NCBI GenBank assembly: GCA_016764835.1 | Contig: JAESRD010000045.1 | Span: 1-5,118, forward strand | Length of the DNA: 5,118 bases | From: Paracoccaceae bacterium | GTDB lineage: Bacteria > Pseudomonadota > Alphaproteobacteria > Rhodobacterales > Rhodobacteraceae | Reading direction: 5' to 3' | Part shown: positions 1 to 5,118 of the stretch, piece after piece | Position numbering within the stretch: position 1 is the first letter of the stretch | How the letters are laid out: every line of letters starts with the position of its first letter | The notes under the pieces: generated by a model | What the model was told of the DNA's origin: nothing | What the model saw: only the letters and a program-made list of their open reading frames with translations | Databases searched by the model: none | Position numbers and translations under genes: made by a program

Positions 1-16
1 TCTGCCCCCTTCTCAT

Positions 17-57
17 GGTTTGCAAGCAAACCACTGCCAGGCAATGGACAATGGCAG
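17..57. repeat. Two adjacent palindromes beyond the 3' end of arsR
   Basis: Positions 17-32 are a perfect inverted repeat, GGTTTGC-AA-GCAAACC. Directly next to it, CTGCCA (34-39) is mirrored by TGGCAG (52-57) around a 12-base loop that contains a short tandem repeat of CAATGG (42-47 and 49-54). Neither is followed by a clear T-run, so they are not obvious intrinsic terminators. They could be a protein-binding site, part of a bidirectional transcript end shared with a gene to the left of the window, or a remnant of a mobile palindromic repeat. No coding potential is seen in 1-112. Confidence 0.5.
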
Positions 58-87
58 CCAGTTTTCTGGTGAAAACCTTCAGGTTTT
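58..87 (-). terminator. Candidate arsR terminator with overlapping alternative hairpins
   Basis: Three mutually exclusive perfect hairpins overlap here: CCAG-TTTT-CTGG (58-69), GTTTTC-TGGT-GAAAAC (61-76) and AAAACC-TTCA-GGTTTT within 72-87. The last has an A-tract on one arm and a T-tract on the other, so on either strand the stem ends in a run of T, as in a weak bidirectional intrinsic terminator. It lies about 25 bp past the arsR stop codon. The stem is AT-rich and short, so termination strength is doubtful. Confidence 0.35.
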
Positions 88-112
88 AGTGCTGGGCGCT
101 TATGCGTCGGCC

Positions 113-448
113 TCATACGTTGGTCACATCAAGCAATGATAAAATATCGCTGCAATTGCTAATCTGACCGCCGCAACAATCAGACAGCAAGAACCTGATC
201 AGCTCGTTCACGGCGCCAAGATTGGCGGCATAGTGAATTTCGCGCTGATGGCGCGTGGCCGTCAATATACTAGACCTCTTGAGGATTGAAAGATGCCCCG
301 ACAGGGTTGAGGGCACAATCTCAAGACGGCGCGAGATTTCGAGCGCGGGCAGACCGGCGGGCCCGACCTTGACCAACAGCCGAAACACCGAGATCCGCGT
401 TGATTGGGCCAGCGCAGAGAAGACATCTATTGCATTCGTTTGATCCAT
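113..448 (-). CDS. arsR: ArsR-family metalloid-responsive repressor
   Basis: A 111-residue winged-helix repressor of the ArsR/SmtB family, expected to bind operator DNA as a dimer and to release it on binding As(III) or Sb(III). An N-terminal helical segment (LAQSTRISVFRLL, about 13-25) precedes the helix-turn-helix (about 35-60, with PSTLSGHLSIL) and the wing (about 61-75, ending in IHY). The R773-type sensor motif ELCVCDL is absent and there is no Cys in the DNA-binding helices. Instead Cys91, Cys92 and Cys99 lie in a C-terminal DCCGG...C segment, resembling the C-terminal three-Cys site known in Acidithiobacillus ferrooxidans ArsR (Cys95, Cys96, Cys102). The gene diverges from the deacylase-to-arsA operon, and a perfect inverted repeat covers its start codon, which suggests autoregulation. 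No Shine-Dalgarno sequence precedes the ATG. The family call is firm; arsenic as the ligand is inferred from the cysteines and from arsDA on the other side. Confidence 0.93.
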   Translation of the reverse strand: MDQTNAIDVFSALAQSTRISVFRLLVKVGPAGLPALEISRRLEIVPSTLSGHLSILKRSSILTATRHQREIHYAANLGAVNELIRFLLSDCCGGQISNCSDILSLLDVTNV

Positions 449-470
449 ATTTCGTCAATGCCCGAAATAT
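447..470. promoter_or_regulatory. Candidate ArsR operator O1 over the arsR start
   Basis: A perfect inverted repeat, ATATTTCG (447-454), 8-base spacer, CGAAATAT (463-470). The dyad overlaps the first bases of arsR, so a bound dimer would block arsR transcription initiation. The AT-rich arms ending in TTCG/CGAA and the 24-bp total length suit a winged-helix dimer. Binding by this ArsR is inferred from position and symmetry. Confidence 0.65.
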
Positions 471-474
471 CGAA

Positions 475-485
475 TCTTGACAAGA
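475..485. promoter_or_regulatory. Palindromic -35 element, possibly shared by divergent promoters
   Basis: TCTTG-A-CAAGA is an 11-bp palindrome. On the plus strand it contains a consensus -35 hexamer, TTGACA (477-482); on the minus strand it gives TTGTCA. The rightward -10 would be the weak TTAGCC or TAGCCC at 499-505. A better -10 match, GATAAT (510-515), is too far from this -35 (27 bp). On the minus strand a 17-bp spacer puts a weak -10 at 455-460 and a start point at or next to the arsR ATG. Promoter assignment is tentative because neither -10 is good. Confidence 0.4.
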
Positions 486-512
486 GGCCCTGCGCGCCTT
501 AGCCCAGATGAT

Positions 513-532
513 AATTCGGTAATCGCCGAAAT
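513..532. promoter_or_regulatory. Candidate ArsR operator O2 upstream of the deacylase
   Basis: TTCGG (515-519) is mirrored by CCGAA (526-530) around a 6-base spacer. The outer A (513) and T (532) also pair, but 514/531 do not. The flanking bases resemble O1: both sites read ATT-TCG or ATTCGG on the left, AAT in the middle and CCGAAAT on the right. The centres of O1 and O2 are 64 bp apart, close to six helical turns. The site falls just downstream of the likely rightward promoter and 21 bp before the deacylase start, where a bound repressor would block transcription. Confidence 0.5.
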
Positions 533-553
533 GACGTTTTCAGGTAGGCCCGC

Positions 554-1555
554 ATGACCGGATCGTTGATCACAGCTGAAGTTGATTTTGATACAGATGG
601 CAAACAGACAGGCTATCTGCGGGTGCCGCATTCGGTGCACCGCTCGGCTTACGGTTGGCTGCCGGTGCCGATCACGGTCATTCGCAATGGTGCCGGGCCA
701 ACACTGATCTTGCTCGCCGGGAACCATGGCGATGAATATGAGGGGCAGATTGTCCTGTCTGAGCTGGCGCGCAATCTGATGCCGCAGCAAATACGCGGGC
801 GGCTGATCATCTTGCCGATGCTCAACCTGCCCGCCGCCCAAGCCGGGCGCAGAACCTCGCCGATTGATGATGGCAACCTCAACCGTCTGTTCCCCGGCGA
901 CGCCAATGGCACGCCAAGCGAGATGATCGCGCATTTTGTCGAGGAGGTGCTGATGCCACTGGCGGACTATTCGGTTGATCTGCATTCGGGCGGCAACTCG
1001 CTGTTTTACCCGGCGACATTGCTGCGCGGGCAGGGGCGTAGCCCTGATGAGACCGCCGCGTTGATGCTTATGCAAGAAGCGCTCGATCTGCCCTATGCAT
1101 GGGTGTTCACATCGGGCGGCGGCCCGGCGAGCACGGCGCGCACTGCAATGGGTGCTGCCAACCGCAAGGGGGTGGTCAATGTAATGACCGAGCTTGGCGG
1201 TGGCGGCGTGGTGACACCTGACATCTTGAAGCGCACCTTGCGCGGGCTTACCCGACTTTTACACAGCCTTAAAATGTTGCCTGATTACGTGCCAGATGCG
1301 GCCCTCGGCACGCGCGAGCTGAACACGCGTGGCTCGGTCTATGCTTACGCTGACGGCCTTTTTGAGCCGCTCAAAGAGAGTGGTGACGCGGTCGCCAAAG
1401 ACGAGATCGTCGGCCTCATTCACCACCCCGAAACGCCGCTGCAGGCCCCTGACGAAATCACCTCGCTTTATGCCGGTATCGTCTTGTGTATGCGGGCAAT
1501 GGCCCCTGTGCGGCGCGGGGATGCTGTTTACCAAATCGCAGCGGATGCCACCTGA
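554..1555 (+). CDS. DoeB/EutE-like zinc-dependent N-acyl amino acid deacylase (AstE/AspA family)
   Basis: A 333-residue enzyme of the succinylglutamate desuccinylase/aspartoacylase branch of M14-type zinc carboxypeptidases. These cytoplasmic enzymes hydrolyse an N-acyl group from an amino acid. Zinc ligands are His58 and Glu61 in GNHGDEYEG and His144 in DLHSGG; Asn108-Arg111 in the GNLNRLFPG segment (107-115) matches the substrate-carboxylate site, and Glu213 in TELGGGG is the expected catalytic base. From about 250 a C-terminal beta domain follows (GSVYAYADGLFEPL). The TSPIDDGNLNR and TELGGGG stretches are very like DoeB/EutE, which removes acetate from N-acetyl-2,4-diaminobutyrate in ectoine breakdown, and length agrees. 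However, no ectoine hydrolase (doeA/eutD), transporter or MocR regulator is nearby, and the gene heads an operon ending in arsDA, so the substrate may differ. The ATG at 554 has an AGGTAGG ribosome site (542-548) and matches the family N-terminus. The stop overlaps the next start by one base (TGATG). Family is sure, substrate is not. Confidence 0.9.
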   Translation: MTGSLITAEVDFDTDGKQTGYLRVPHSVHRSAYGWLPVPITVIRNGAGPTLILLAGNHGDEYEGQIVLSELARNLMPQQIRGRLIILPMLNLPAAQAGRRTSPIDDGNLNRLFPGDANGTPSEMIAHFVEEVLMPLADYSVDLHSGGNSLFYPATLLRGQGRSPDETAALMLMQEALDLPYAWVFTSGGGPASTARTAMGAANRKGVVNVMTELGGGGVVTPDILKRTLRGLTRLLHSLKMLPDYVPDAALGTRELNTRGSVYAYADGLFEPLKESGDAVAKDEIVGLIHHPETPLQAPDEITSLYAGIVLCMRAMAPVRRGDAVYQIAADAT

Positions 1556-2523
1556 TGCAGCACCCGGTTTCGCTTGATGATATCTGCCGCGCCGCACCAT
1601 TGCTGGCAGGCATTGTCAGCCGCACGCCCGTGTTGGAAAACCACGACGTGAACGCCATGCTTGGCGGGCGGCTGCTGCTGAAGGCCGAGAATTTTCAGCG
1701 CACGGGGGCGTTCAAAATACGCGGCGCGTATCACCGCATGTTGCAAATGACCCCGGCTGAGCGGGGGCGCGGCGCGGTGACTTATTCATCTGGCAACCAT
1801 GCGCTTGGCGTGGCGCTGGCGGCGCAGCTGCTTGGGTCATCGGCTGTTATTGTCATGCCGAGCGATGTGCCTGAGGCCAAGATGCAAGCGGTGCGAAAGC
1901 TGGGCGCAAAGATCGTAACTTTTGAGCGCGACCAGCAAGAGAGCGGTGATATTGTCGCCCGTATTCAGGCCGAGACCGGCCGTCTTGAAGTCCCGCCAAG
2001 CGCCCATGCGTTGGTCTTGGCCGGTGCGGGCACCGCAGCGCTTGAGCTGCTGGAGGATTCGGGCGGGCTTGATAGCGTTGTTGTCCCTTGTGGCGGCGGT
2101 GGGCTGACGGCGGCGACGGCAGTGGTCATGGCTGAGGCCGCGCCAAAGGTGCAGGTTTTTGCCGCTGAGCCTGTGCTGTTTGACGACACGCGCAGGTCAC
2201 TAGAAGCGGGCCGCCGGGTCGCCAACCCCAAGGGCCAGCGCACCATCTGCGATGCGATCATGACCCCGATCCCCAACGCAGTGACCTTCCCCATTAACCA
2301 AGCGCTCTTGGCTGGTGCGGTGGTTGTCAGCGACGCTGAGGTGCGCACCGCCATGCGCTTTGCTTTTGACCATTTCAAAATTGTCACCGAGCCGGGTGCC
2401 GTCGTCGGCCTAGCCGCGATCTTGAACGGACGCGTGCCGATAGCTGACCGCGTGGTGGCGACGATACTCACGGGCGGCAATATCTCAGCCGCACGGTTTG
2501 CCGCGTTGCTGGAGGCGTCATGA
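1555..2523 (+). CDS. Threonine dehydratase/EutB-like PLP-dependent ammonia-lyase
   Basis: A 322-residue fold-type II PLP enzyme of the threonine/serine dehydratase and serine racemase group, usually catalysing beta-elimination of a hydroxy amino acid to a keto acid and ammonia. Visible elements are the Schiff-base lysine Lys54 in TGAFKIRGA, the substrate-carboxylate loop SSGNHALG (78-85), the PLP-phosphate glycine loop PCGGGGL (178-184), TEPGAVVGLAA (278-288) and TGGN (306-309). There is no C-terminal ACT domain, so this is not biosynthetic IlvA. Two family motifs are changed: the usual PFDDP...IAGQGT region reads PSAHALVLAGAGT (148-160), losing the Phe, Asp and Gln, and the glycine loop starts with Cys. 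These changes suggest altered substrate or chemistry. The start at 1555 overlaps the preceding stop as TGATG and fits the family N-terminus; an in-frame ATG at 1486 would add 23 residues inside the deacylase gene and is unlikely. It could be a hydroxyectoine-type EutB homologue, a racemase or a new lyase. Confidence 0.88.
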   Translation: MQHPVSLDDICRAAPLLAGIVSRTPVLENHDVNAMLGGRLLLKAENFQRTGAFKIRGAYHRMLQMTPAERGRGAVTYSSGNHALGVALAAQLLGSSAVIVMPSDVPEAKMQAVRKLGAKIVTFERDQQESGDIVARIQAETGRLEVPPSAHALVLAGAGTAALELLEDSGGLDSVVVPCGGGGLTAATAVVMAEAAPKVQVFAAEPVLFDDTRRSLEAGRRVANPKGQRTICDAIMTPIPNAVTFPINQALLAGAVVVSDAEVRTAMRFAFDHFKIVTEPGAVVGLAAILNGRVPIADRVVATILTGGNISAARFAALLEAS

Positions 2524-3728
2524 CGCCAGAATTTAACTTCGATGAAGAGATTAACCGCCGCGAGGTCCCCGCGCTAAAAGTCCATAAAATGGTGTTGGGC
2601 GCTGATGGAATGAGCCTGTTCGCCGCCGGTGTCGCCGATATGGATTTTCGCGCGCCGCCGGTGGTGCTTGAGGCGCTAAGCGCGCGTTTGAGCCACGGTG
2701 TTTTTGGCTATGAGACCGTGCCTGACGGGCTGATACCCGCGCTGACAAATTGGCTCAAGACCCGTCATGATTGGGCCGTTGACCCGGCTCATATCTTGCG
2801 CGCGCCTAATGTGCTCAACGCGCTGGCGATGGCCGCCAATCTGTTTACCAATGCCGGTGACGGGATCATCATCCAACCGCCAGTATTCTTCGATTTTGCT
2901 GACATTATTTCTGAGAACGGGCGGCGGATTGTTGAGAATCCGCTGCTGCTGCAAGATGGTCGCTACCAGATGGATTTTGACGGGCTGGCCCAACTCGCAA
3001 GCGATCCGCGCACCAAAATGCTGTTTTTATGCAATCCGCATAACCCGGTCGGCCGGGTCTGGACACGGGCCGAGCTGACACGGTTGGGCAAGATTTGCCG
3101 TGCGCATAATGTGCTGGTTGTCGCCGATGAAATCCACGCCGATATTACCTATTCAGAGCACGGATACACCCCCTTCGCCACGCTCTGCGCCGCCGATGCG
3201 CAAAACAGTATTACCTGCCTGTCACCGGCCAAAAGCTTCAACATCGCCGCCTGCTGCTCAGCCTTTACACTCATTGCCGATGACAAGTTGAGGCTGATGT
3301 ATCAAGCAGAAAACAGCCGCCTAACTGTCAACAAAAACAACGCCTTCGCCAGTGTCGCTATGCAGGTCGCCTACCGCGACGGCGGCCCTTGGCTTGATGC
3401 CGCGACAGCTTATTTTCACGAAAACATTGAACTGGTGCGGGCAAGGCTTTCGCCTATCGACACTATCCAGCTGATAGAACCCGAAGGGACGTTTCTGCTC
3501 TGGCTCGATTTTCGCGCACTCGGCCTTTCACCCGACGCACTCACTCAATTTCTGCGCCAACAGGCGGGCTGGGCGGTGACACGCGGCCAGTCCTTTGGCG
3601 TGCAGGGCCATGGCTTTGCCCGGCTCAACATCGCCTGCCCACGCGCCCGGCTTGAGGCCGCATTGCAACAACTCGCCGGCGCCATTGAACACCACAATCA
3701 CACAAAATATCAGGAGAAACCAAAATGA
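2520..3728 (+). CDS. MalY/PatB-like PLP-dependent cysteine-conjugate beta-lyase
   Basis: A 402-residue fold-type I PLP enzyme (aminotransferase class I/II, MalY/PatB group). Characterised members cleave C-S bonds of cystathionine or cysteine S-conjugates, giving a thiol, pyruvate and ammonia. Seen here: VADMDFRAPP (38-47) and HGVFGYETVP (59-68) typical of the N-terminal region, CNPHNPVGRVW (171-181) with the PLP-contacting Asn, DEIHAD (203-208) with the Asp that holds the pyridine nitrogen, the Schiff-base Lys238 in SPAKSFNIA, and Arg368 in ARLNIACPR for the substrate carboxylate. The usual TPGVV segment reads APNVLNA (95-101), and the usual AGLQ after the lysine reads AACC, giving vicinal Cys245-Cys246. 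The ATG shares ATGA with the previous stop and has GGAGG at 2511-2515. The 3' end overlaps arsD by four bases, and its last codons carry the arsD ribosome site, so the short polar tail (HHNHTKYQEKPK) may be constrained by that. A plain aminotransferase role is possible but less likely. Confidence 0.9.
   Translation: MTPEFNFDEEINRREVPALKVHKMVLGADGMSLFAAGVADMDFRAPPVVLEALSARLSHGVFGYETVPDGLIPALTNWLKTRHDWAVDPAHILRAPNVLNALAMAANLFTNAGDGIIIQPPVFFDFADIISENGRRIVENPLLLQDGRYQMDFDGLAQLASDPRTKMLFLCNPHNPVGRVWTRAELTRLGKICRAHNVLVVADEIHADITYSEHGYTPFATLCAADAQNSITCLSPAKSFNIAACCSAFTLIADDKLRLMYQAENSRLTVNKNNAFASVAMQVAYRDGGPWLDAATAYFHENIELVRARLSPIDTIQLIEPEGTFLLWLDFRALGLSPDALTQFLRQQAGWAVTRGQSFGVQGHGFARLNIACPRARLEAALQQLAGAIEHHNHTKYQEKPK
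3712..3716 (+). promoter_or_regulatory. Ribosome binding site of arsD inside the lyase gene
   Basis: AGGAG lies 8 bases before the arsD ATG, the best Shine-Dalgarno match among the operon genes. It sits in an AT-rich stretch encoding the tail of the preceding lyase, so arsD can be translated strongly on its own as well as by coupling through the ATGA overlap. Confidence 0.7.
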
Positions 3729-4075
3729 CCGATGTTACCGTTTATGACCCTGCCATGTGCTGCTCCACTGGCATTTGCGGCGCCGAAGTTGACCAACGTT
3801 TGGTTACATTTGCCGCCGATCTCGACTGGCTAAAGTCAAAAGGCGTGGCCGTGACCCGGATCAACTTGTCACAAGAACCGGCCAGATTTGCCGCGAATGA
3901 AACCGTTAAAACTGTATTGGAACAGTCCGGCGTCGATGGGCTGCCGATTGTCATGGTCGAGGGTGCAATGAACTCAAACGGCCGCTACCCGGACCGTGAA
4001 GAACTGGCCGGTTTCGCAAATATTGCCTATCTGGCCGAAGCCACAATACCCGAGAGCGGCACAGGTTGCTGCTAA
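3725..4075 (+). CDS. arsD: ArsD arsenite metallochaperone
   Basis: A 116-residue ArsD. The protein binds As(III) or Sb(III) in the cytosol and passes it to ArsA, raising the pump's affinity at low arsenic; it also acts as a weak second repressor in some ars operons. The fold is thioredoxin-like. The chaperone site CCSTGICG gives Cys12, Cys13 and Cys18, the same residue numbers as in E. coli plasmid R773 ArsD. The family segment GLPIVMVEG (73-81) and GRYPDREEL (86-94) follow. The protein ends in a vicinal pair, Cys115-Cys116; R773 ArsD has two such C-terminal pairs (112-113 and 119-120), so this one keeps one. The gene overlaps the PatB-like lyase by ATGA and is followed after 22 bp by arsA, its usual partner. 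The ArsD call is very secure and is the main reason to link the whole operon to arsenic. Confidence 0.97.
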   Translation: MTDVTVYDPAMCCSTGICGAEVDQRLVTFAADLDWLKSKGVAVTRINLSQEPARFAANETVKTVLEQSGVDGLPIVMVEGAMNSNGRYPDREELAGFANIAYLAEATIPESGTGCC

Positions 4076-4097
4076 ACCCAGACCCAATATAGATAAA

Positions 4098-5118
4098 ATG
4101 AGCCTCGATATGTTTAAGAACCTGCCAAAATTTGTCTTCTTTACTGGCAAGGGCGGCGTGGGAAAAACCTCGCTCGCCTGCGCCACTACGCTTGACCTTG
4201 CCGCCAAGGGCAAGAAAATATTGCTGGTCAGCACTGATCCCGCATCGAATGTCGGCCAGGTTTTTGAGACTGAAATTGGCAATAAAATCACCGAGATCAC
4301 CACCGCGCCGGGGGTTGATGCGATAGAGATCAACCCTGAAGAAGCCGCAGCGGAATATCGCGAACGGATTGTCGGGCCAATGCGGGGCCTTTTGCCCGAA
4401 GCGGCTTTGGCCAGCATCGAAGAGCAGCTCTCCGGTGCCTGCACGATAGAGATCGCGGCGTTTGATGAGTTTACCGCCCTGCTGACTGATAATGATCTGG
4501 TTGACCGCTATGATCATGTAATCTTTGACACTGCACCAACCGGCCACACTATCCGCATGCTCAAGTTGCCCGGCGCGTGGTCAGGCTTTCTTGAAGACGG
4601 CAAGGGCGATGCCTCTTGTCTGGGGCCACTGGCGGGCTTGGAAAAGCAGCGCGACAAATATGCGGCCGCCGTTGAGCGGCTGTCTGACGCTGGTGCCACG
4701 CGGCTGGTTTTGGTCGCACGGCCCCGGCACTCTGCGCTGGCCGAAGTTGCGCGCACCTCAATAGAGCTGGCCGATATAGGCATTCGCAACCAACATTTGG
4801 CCATCAATGGGATGATGCCGCAGGACACAGGTGGCGACCCGCTGGCATCGGCTTTGTTGACGCGAGACTTAGATGCGTTAGCGGCGATGACCGCCGATGT
4901 TGCCGCCTTGCCGCGGAGCGTTTTTGCGCTGCGGTCTGAGAACCTTGTGGGCTTGGCAGCGCTAAAACGCTTTGCCGCTGGCGCGGATGACACTGGTCAA
5001 ATTATAGCTATTGGTGGCGACGATCTGGCCGATCTGCCGCCGCTTGGCCTCCTGGTTGATGACCTTGAGAAAGCCGGAAAAGGCTTGATCATGTTCATGG
5101 GCAAGGGCGGTGTTGGCA
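4098..5118 (+). CDS. arsA: ArsA arsenite pump-driving ATPase, 3' end outside the window
   Basis: The first 340 residues of ArsA, the peripheral ATPase that takes As(III)/Sb(III) from ArsD and drives the ArsB membrane pump. The complete A1 half is present: P-loop GKGGVGKTS (17-25) with the signature Lys18, LVSTDPASNVGQVF, the metalloid ligand Cys115 in LSGACTIEIAAFDEF, the transducer DTAPTGHT (144-151) and Cys174 in ASCLGPLAGLEKQ. Cys115 and Cys174 match R773 Cys113 and Cys172 with a constant +2 offset. The final residues, MFMGKGGVG, begin the P-loop of the A2 half, so this is a normal two-domain ArsA cut by the window edge; the third metal ligand (R773 Cys422) would lie outside. Start choice is open: ATG at 4098 has a poor ribosome site, and ATG at 4110 would remove four residues; either matches the family N-terminus. 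The reading frame is intact throughout. Confidence 0.97.
   Translation, partial: MSLDMFKNLPKFVFFTGKGGVGKTSLACATTLDLAAKGKKILLVSTDPASNVGQVFETEIGNKITEITTAPGVDAIEINPEEAAAEYRERIVGPMRGLLPEAALASIEEQLSGACTIEIAAFDEFTALLTDNDLVDRYDHVIFDTAPTGHTIRMLKLPGAWSGFLEDGKGDASCLGPLAGLEKQRDKYAAAVERLSDAGATRLVLVARPRHSALAEVARTSIELADIGIRNQHLAINGMMPQDTGGDPLASALLTRDLDALAAMTADVAALPRSVFALRSENLVGLAALKRFAAGADDTGQIIAIGGDDLADLPPLGLLVDDLEKAGKGLIMFMGKGGVG

Noticed and set aside
1..112. A tRNA or small RNA gene in the left-hand non-coding stretch
   Set aside because: No cloverleaf, T-loop motif or promoter was seen; the palindromes are short and mutually overlapping.
455..1075. A 206-codon open frame on the minus strand opposite the deacylase
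   Set aside because: It lies antisense to a gene with clear catalytic motifs, its translation is rich in Arg, Gln and His with no recognisable domain, and it would use up the divergent control region. It is a shadow frame.
1486..1554. An upstream ATG for the dehydratase-like lyase that would add 23 residues
   Set aside because: The extra segment (MYAGNGPCAARG...) lies wholly inside the deacylase gene and does not resemble the family N-terminus, whereas ATG 1555 makes a TGATG coupled junction.
1965..2480. A 171-codon minus-strand open frame opposite the dehydratase-like gene
   Set aside because: Low-complexity Ser/Ala/Thr/Pro translation, typical of the antisense of a GC-rich gene; no ribosome site or domain.
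554..2523. An ectoine/hydroxyectoine degradation cluster (eutE plus eutB)
   Set aside because: Two family members are present, but ectoine hydrolase (doeA/eutD), eutA, eutC, the transporter and the MocR-type regulator are missing from the window, while ArsR and arsDA flank the genes. It stays possible as an evolutionary origin of the enzymes.
3951..4547. A 198-codon minus-strand open frame opposite the end of arsD and start of arsA
   Set aside because: It covers parts of two well-identified genes and has no family features.
4098..5118. A truncated single-domain ArsA or pseudogene
   Set aside because: The frame is open to the last base and the second P-loop (GKGGVG) is just starting, so the cut is due to the window edge.

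Overview
The window looks like a chromosomal or plasmid segment of a moderately GC-rich proteobacterium, probably an alphaproteobacterium. That placement rests on gene content (a DoeB/EutE-type deacylase and an ArsR with a C-terminal Cys-Cys sensor site), on the TTGACA-type promoter element and on general codon use. It is an inference, not a sequence match. There are no RNA genes, insertion sequences or CRISPR arrays.

Layout. Positions 1-112 are non-coding and hold a head-to-tail run of small palindromes, one of which may terminate arsR. An ArsR-family repressor gene (113-448) runs leftward. The 105-bp divergent region (449-553) carries two similar inverted repeats that look like ArsR operators and a palindromic TTGACA element between them. 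From 554 rightward, five genes are packed as one operon: a DoeB/EutE-like zinc deacylase (554-1555), a threonine dehydratase/EutB-like PLP lyase (1555-2523), a MalY/PatB-like PLP aminotransferase-fold C-S lyase (2520-3728), arsD (3725-4075) and arsA (4098 to beyond the window end). The first three junctions overlap by 1 to 4 bp; only 22 bp separate arsD from arsA.

How they may work together. ArsR should sense trivalent arsenic (or antimony) and release the divergent promoter. ArsD is the arsenite metallochaperone for the ArsA ATPase, which drives an ArsB-type efflux pump; arsB is not in the window and is expected downstream. The unusual part is the three amino-acid enzymes between the regulator and arsDA. 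A deacylase followed by two PLP-dependent eliminases suggests a route that unmasks an N-acylated amino acid and then cleaves a C-S, C-O, C-N or possibly C-As bond, with arsenite exported by the ArsDA(B) machinery. The gene order and family calls are read from the sequence; the substrate is not. No arsenate reductase, ArsM methyltransferase, ArsI lyase or membrane pump is present in the window.
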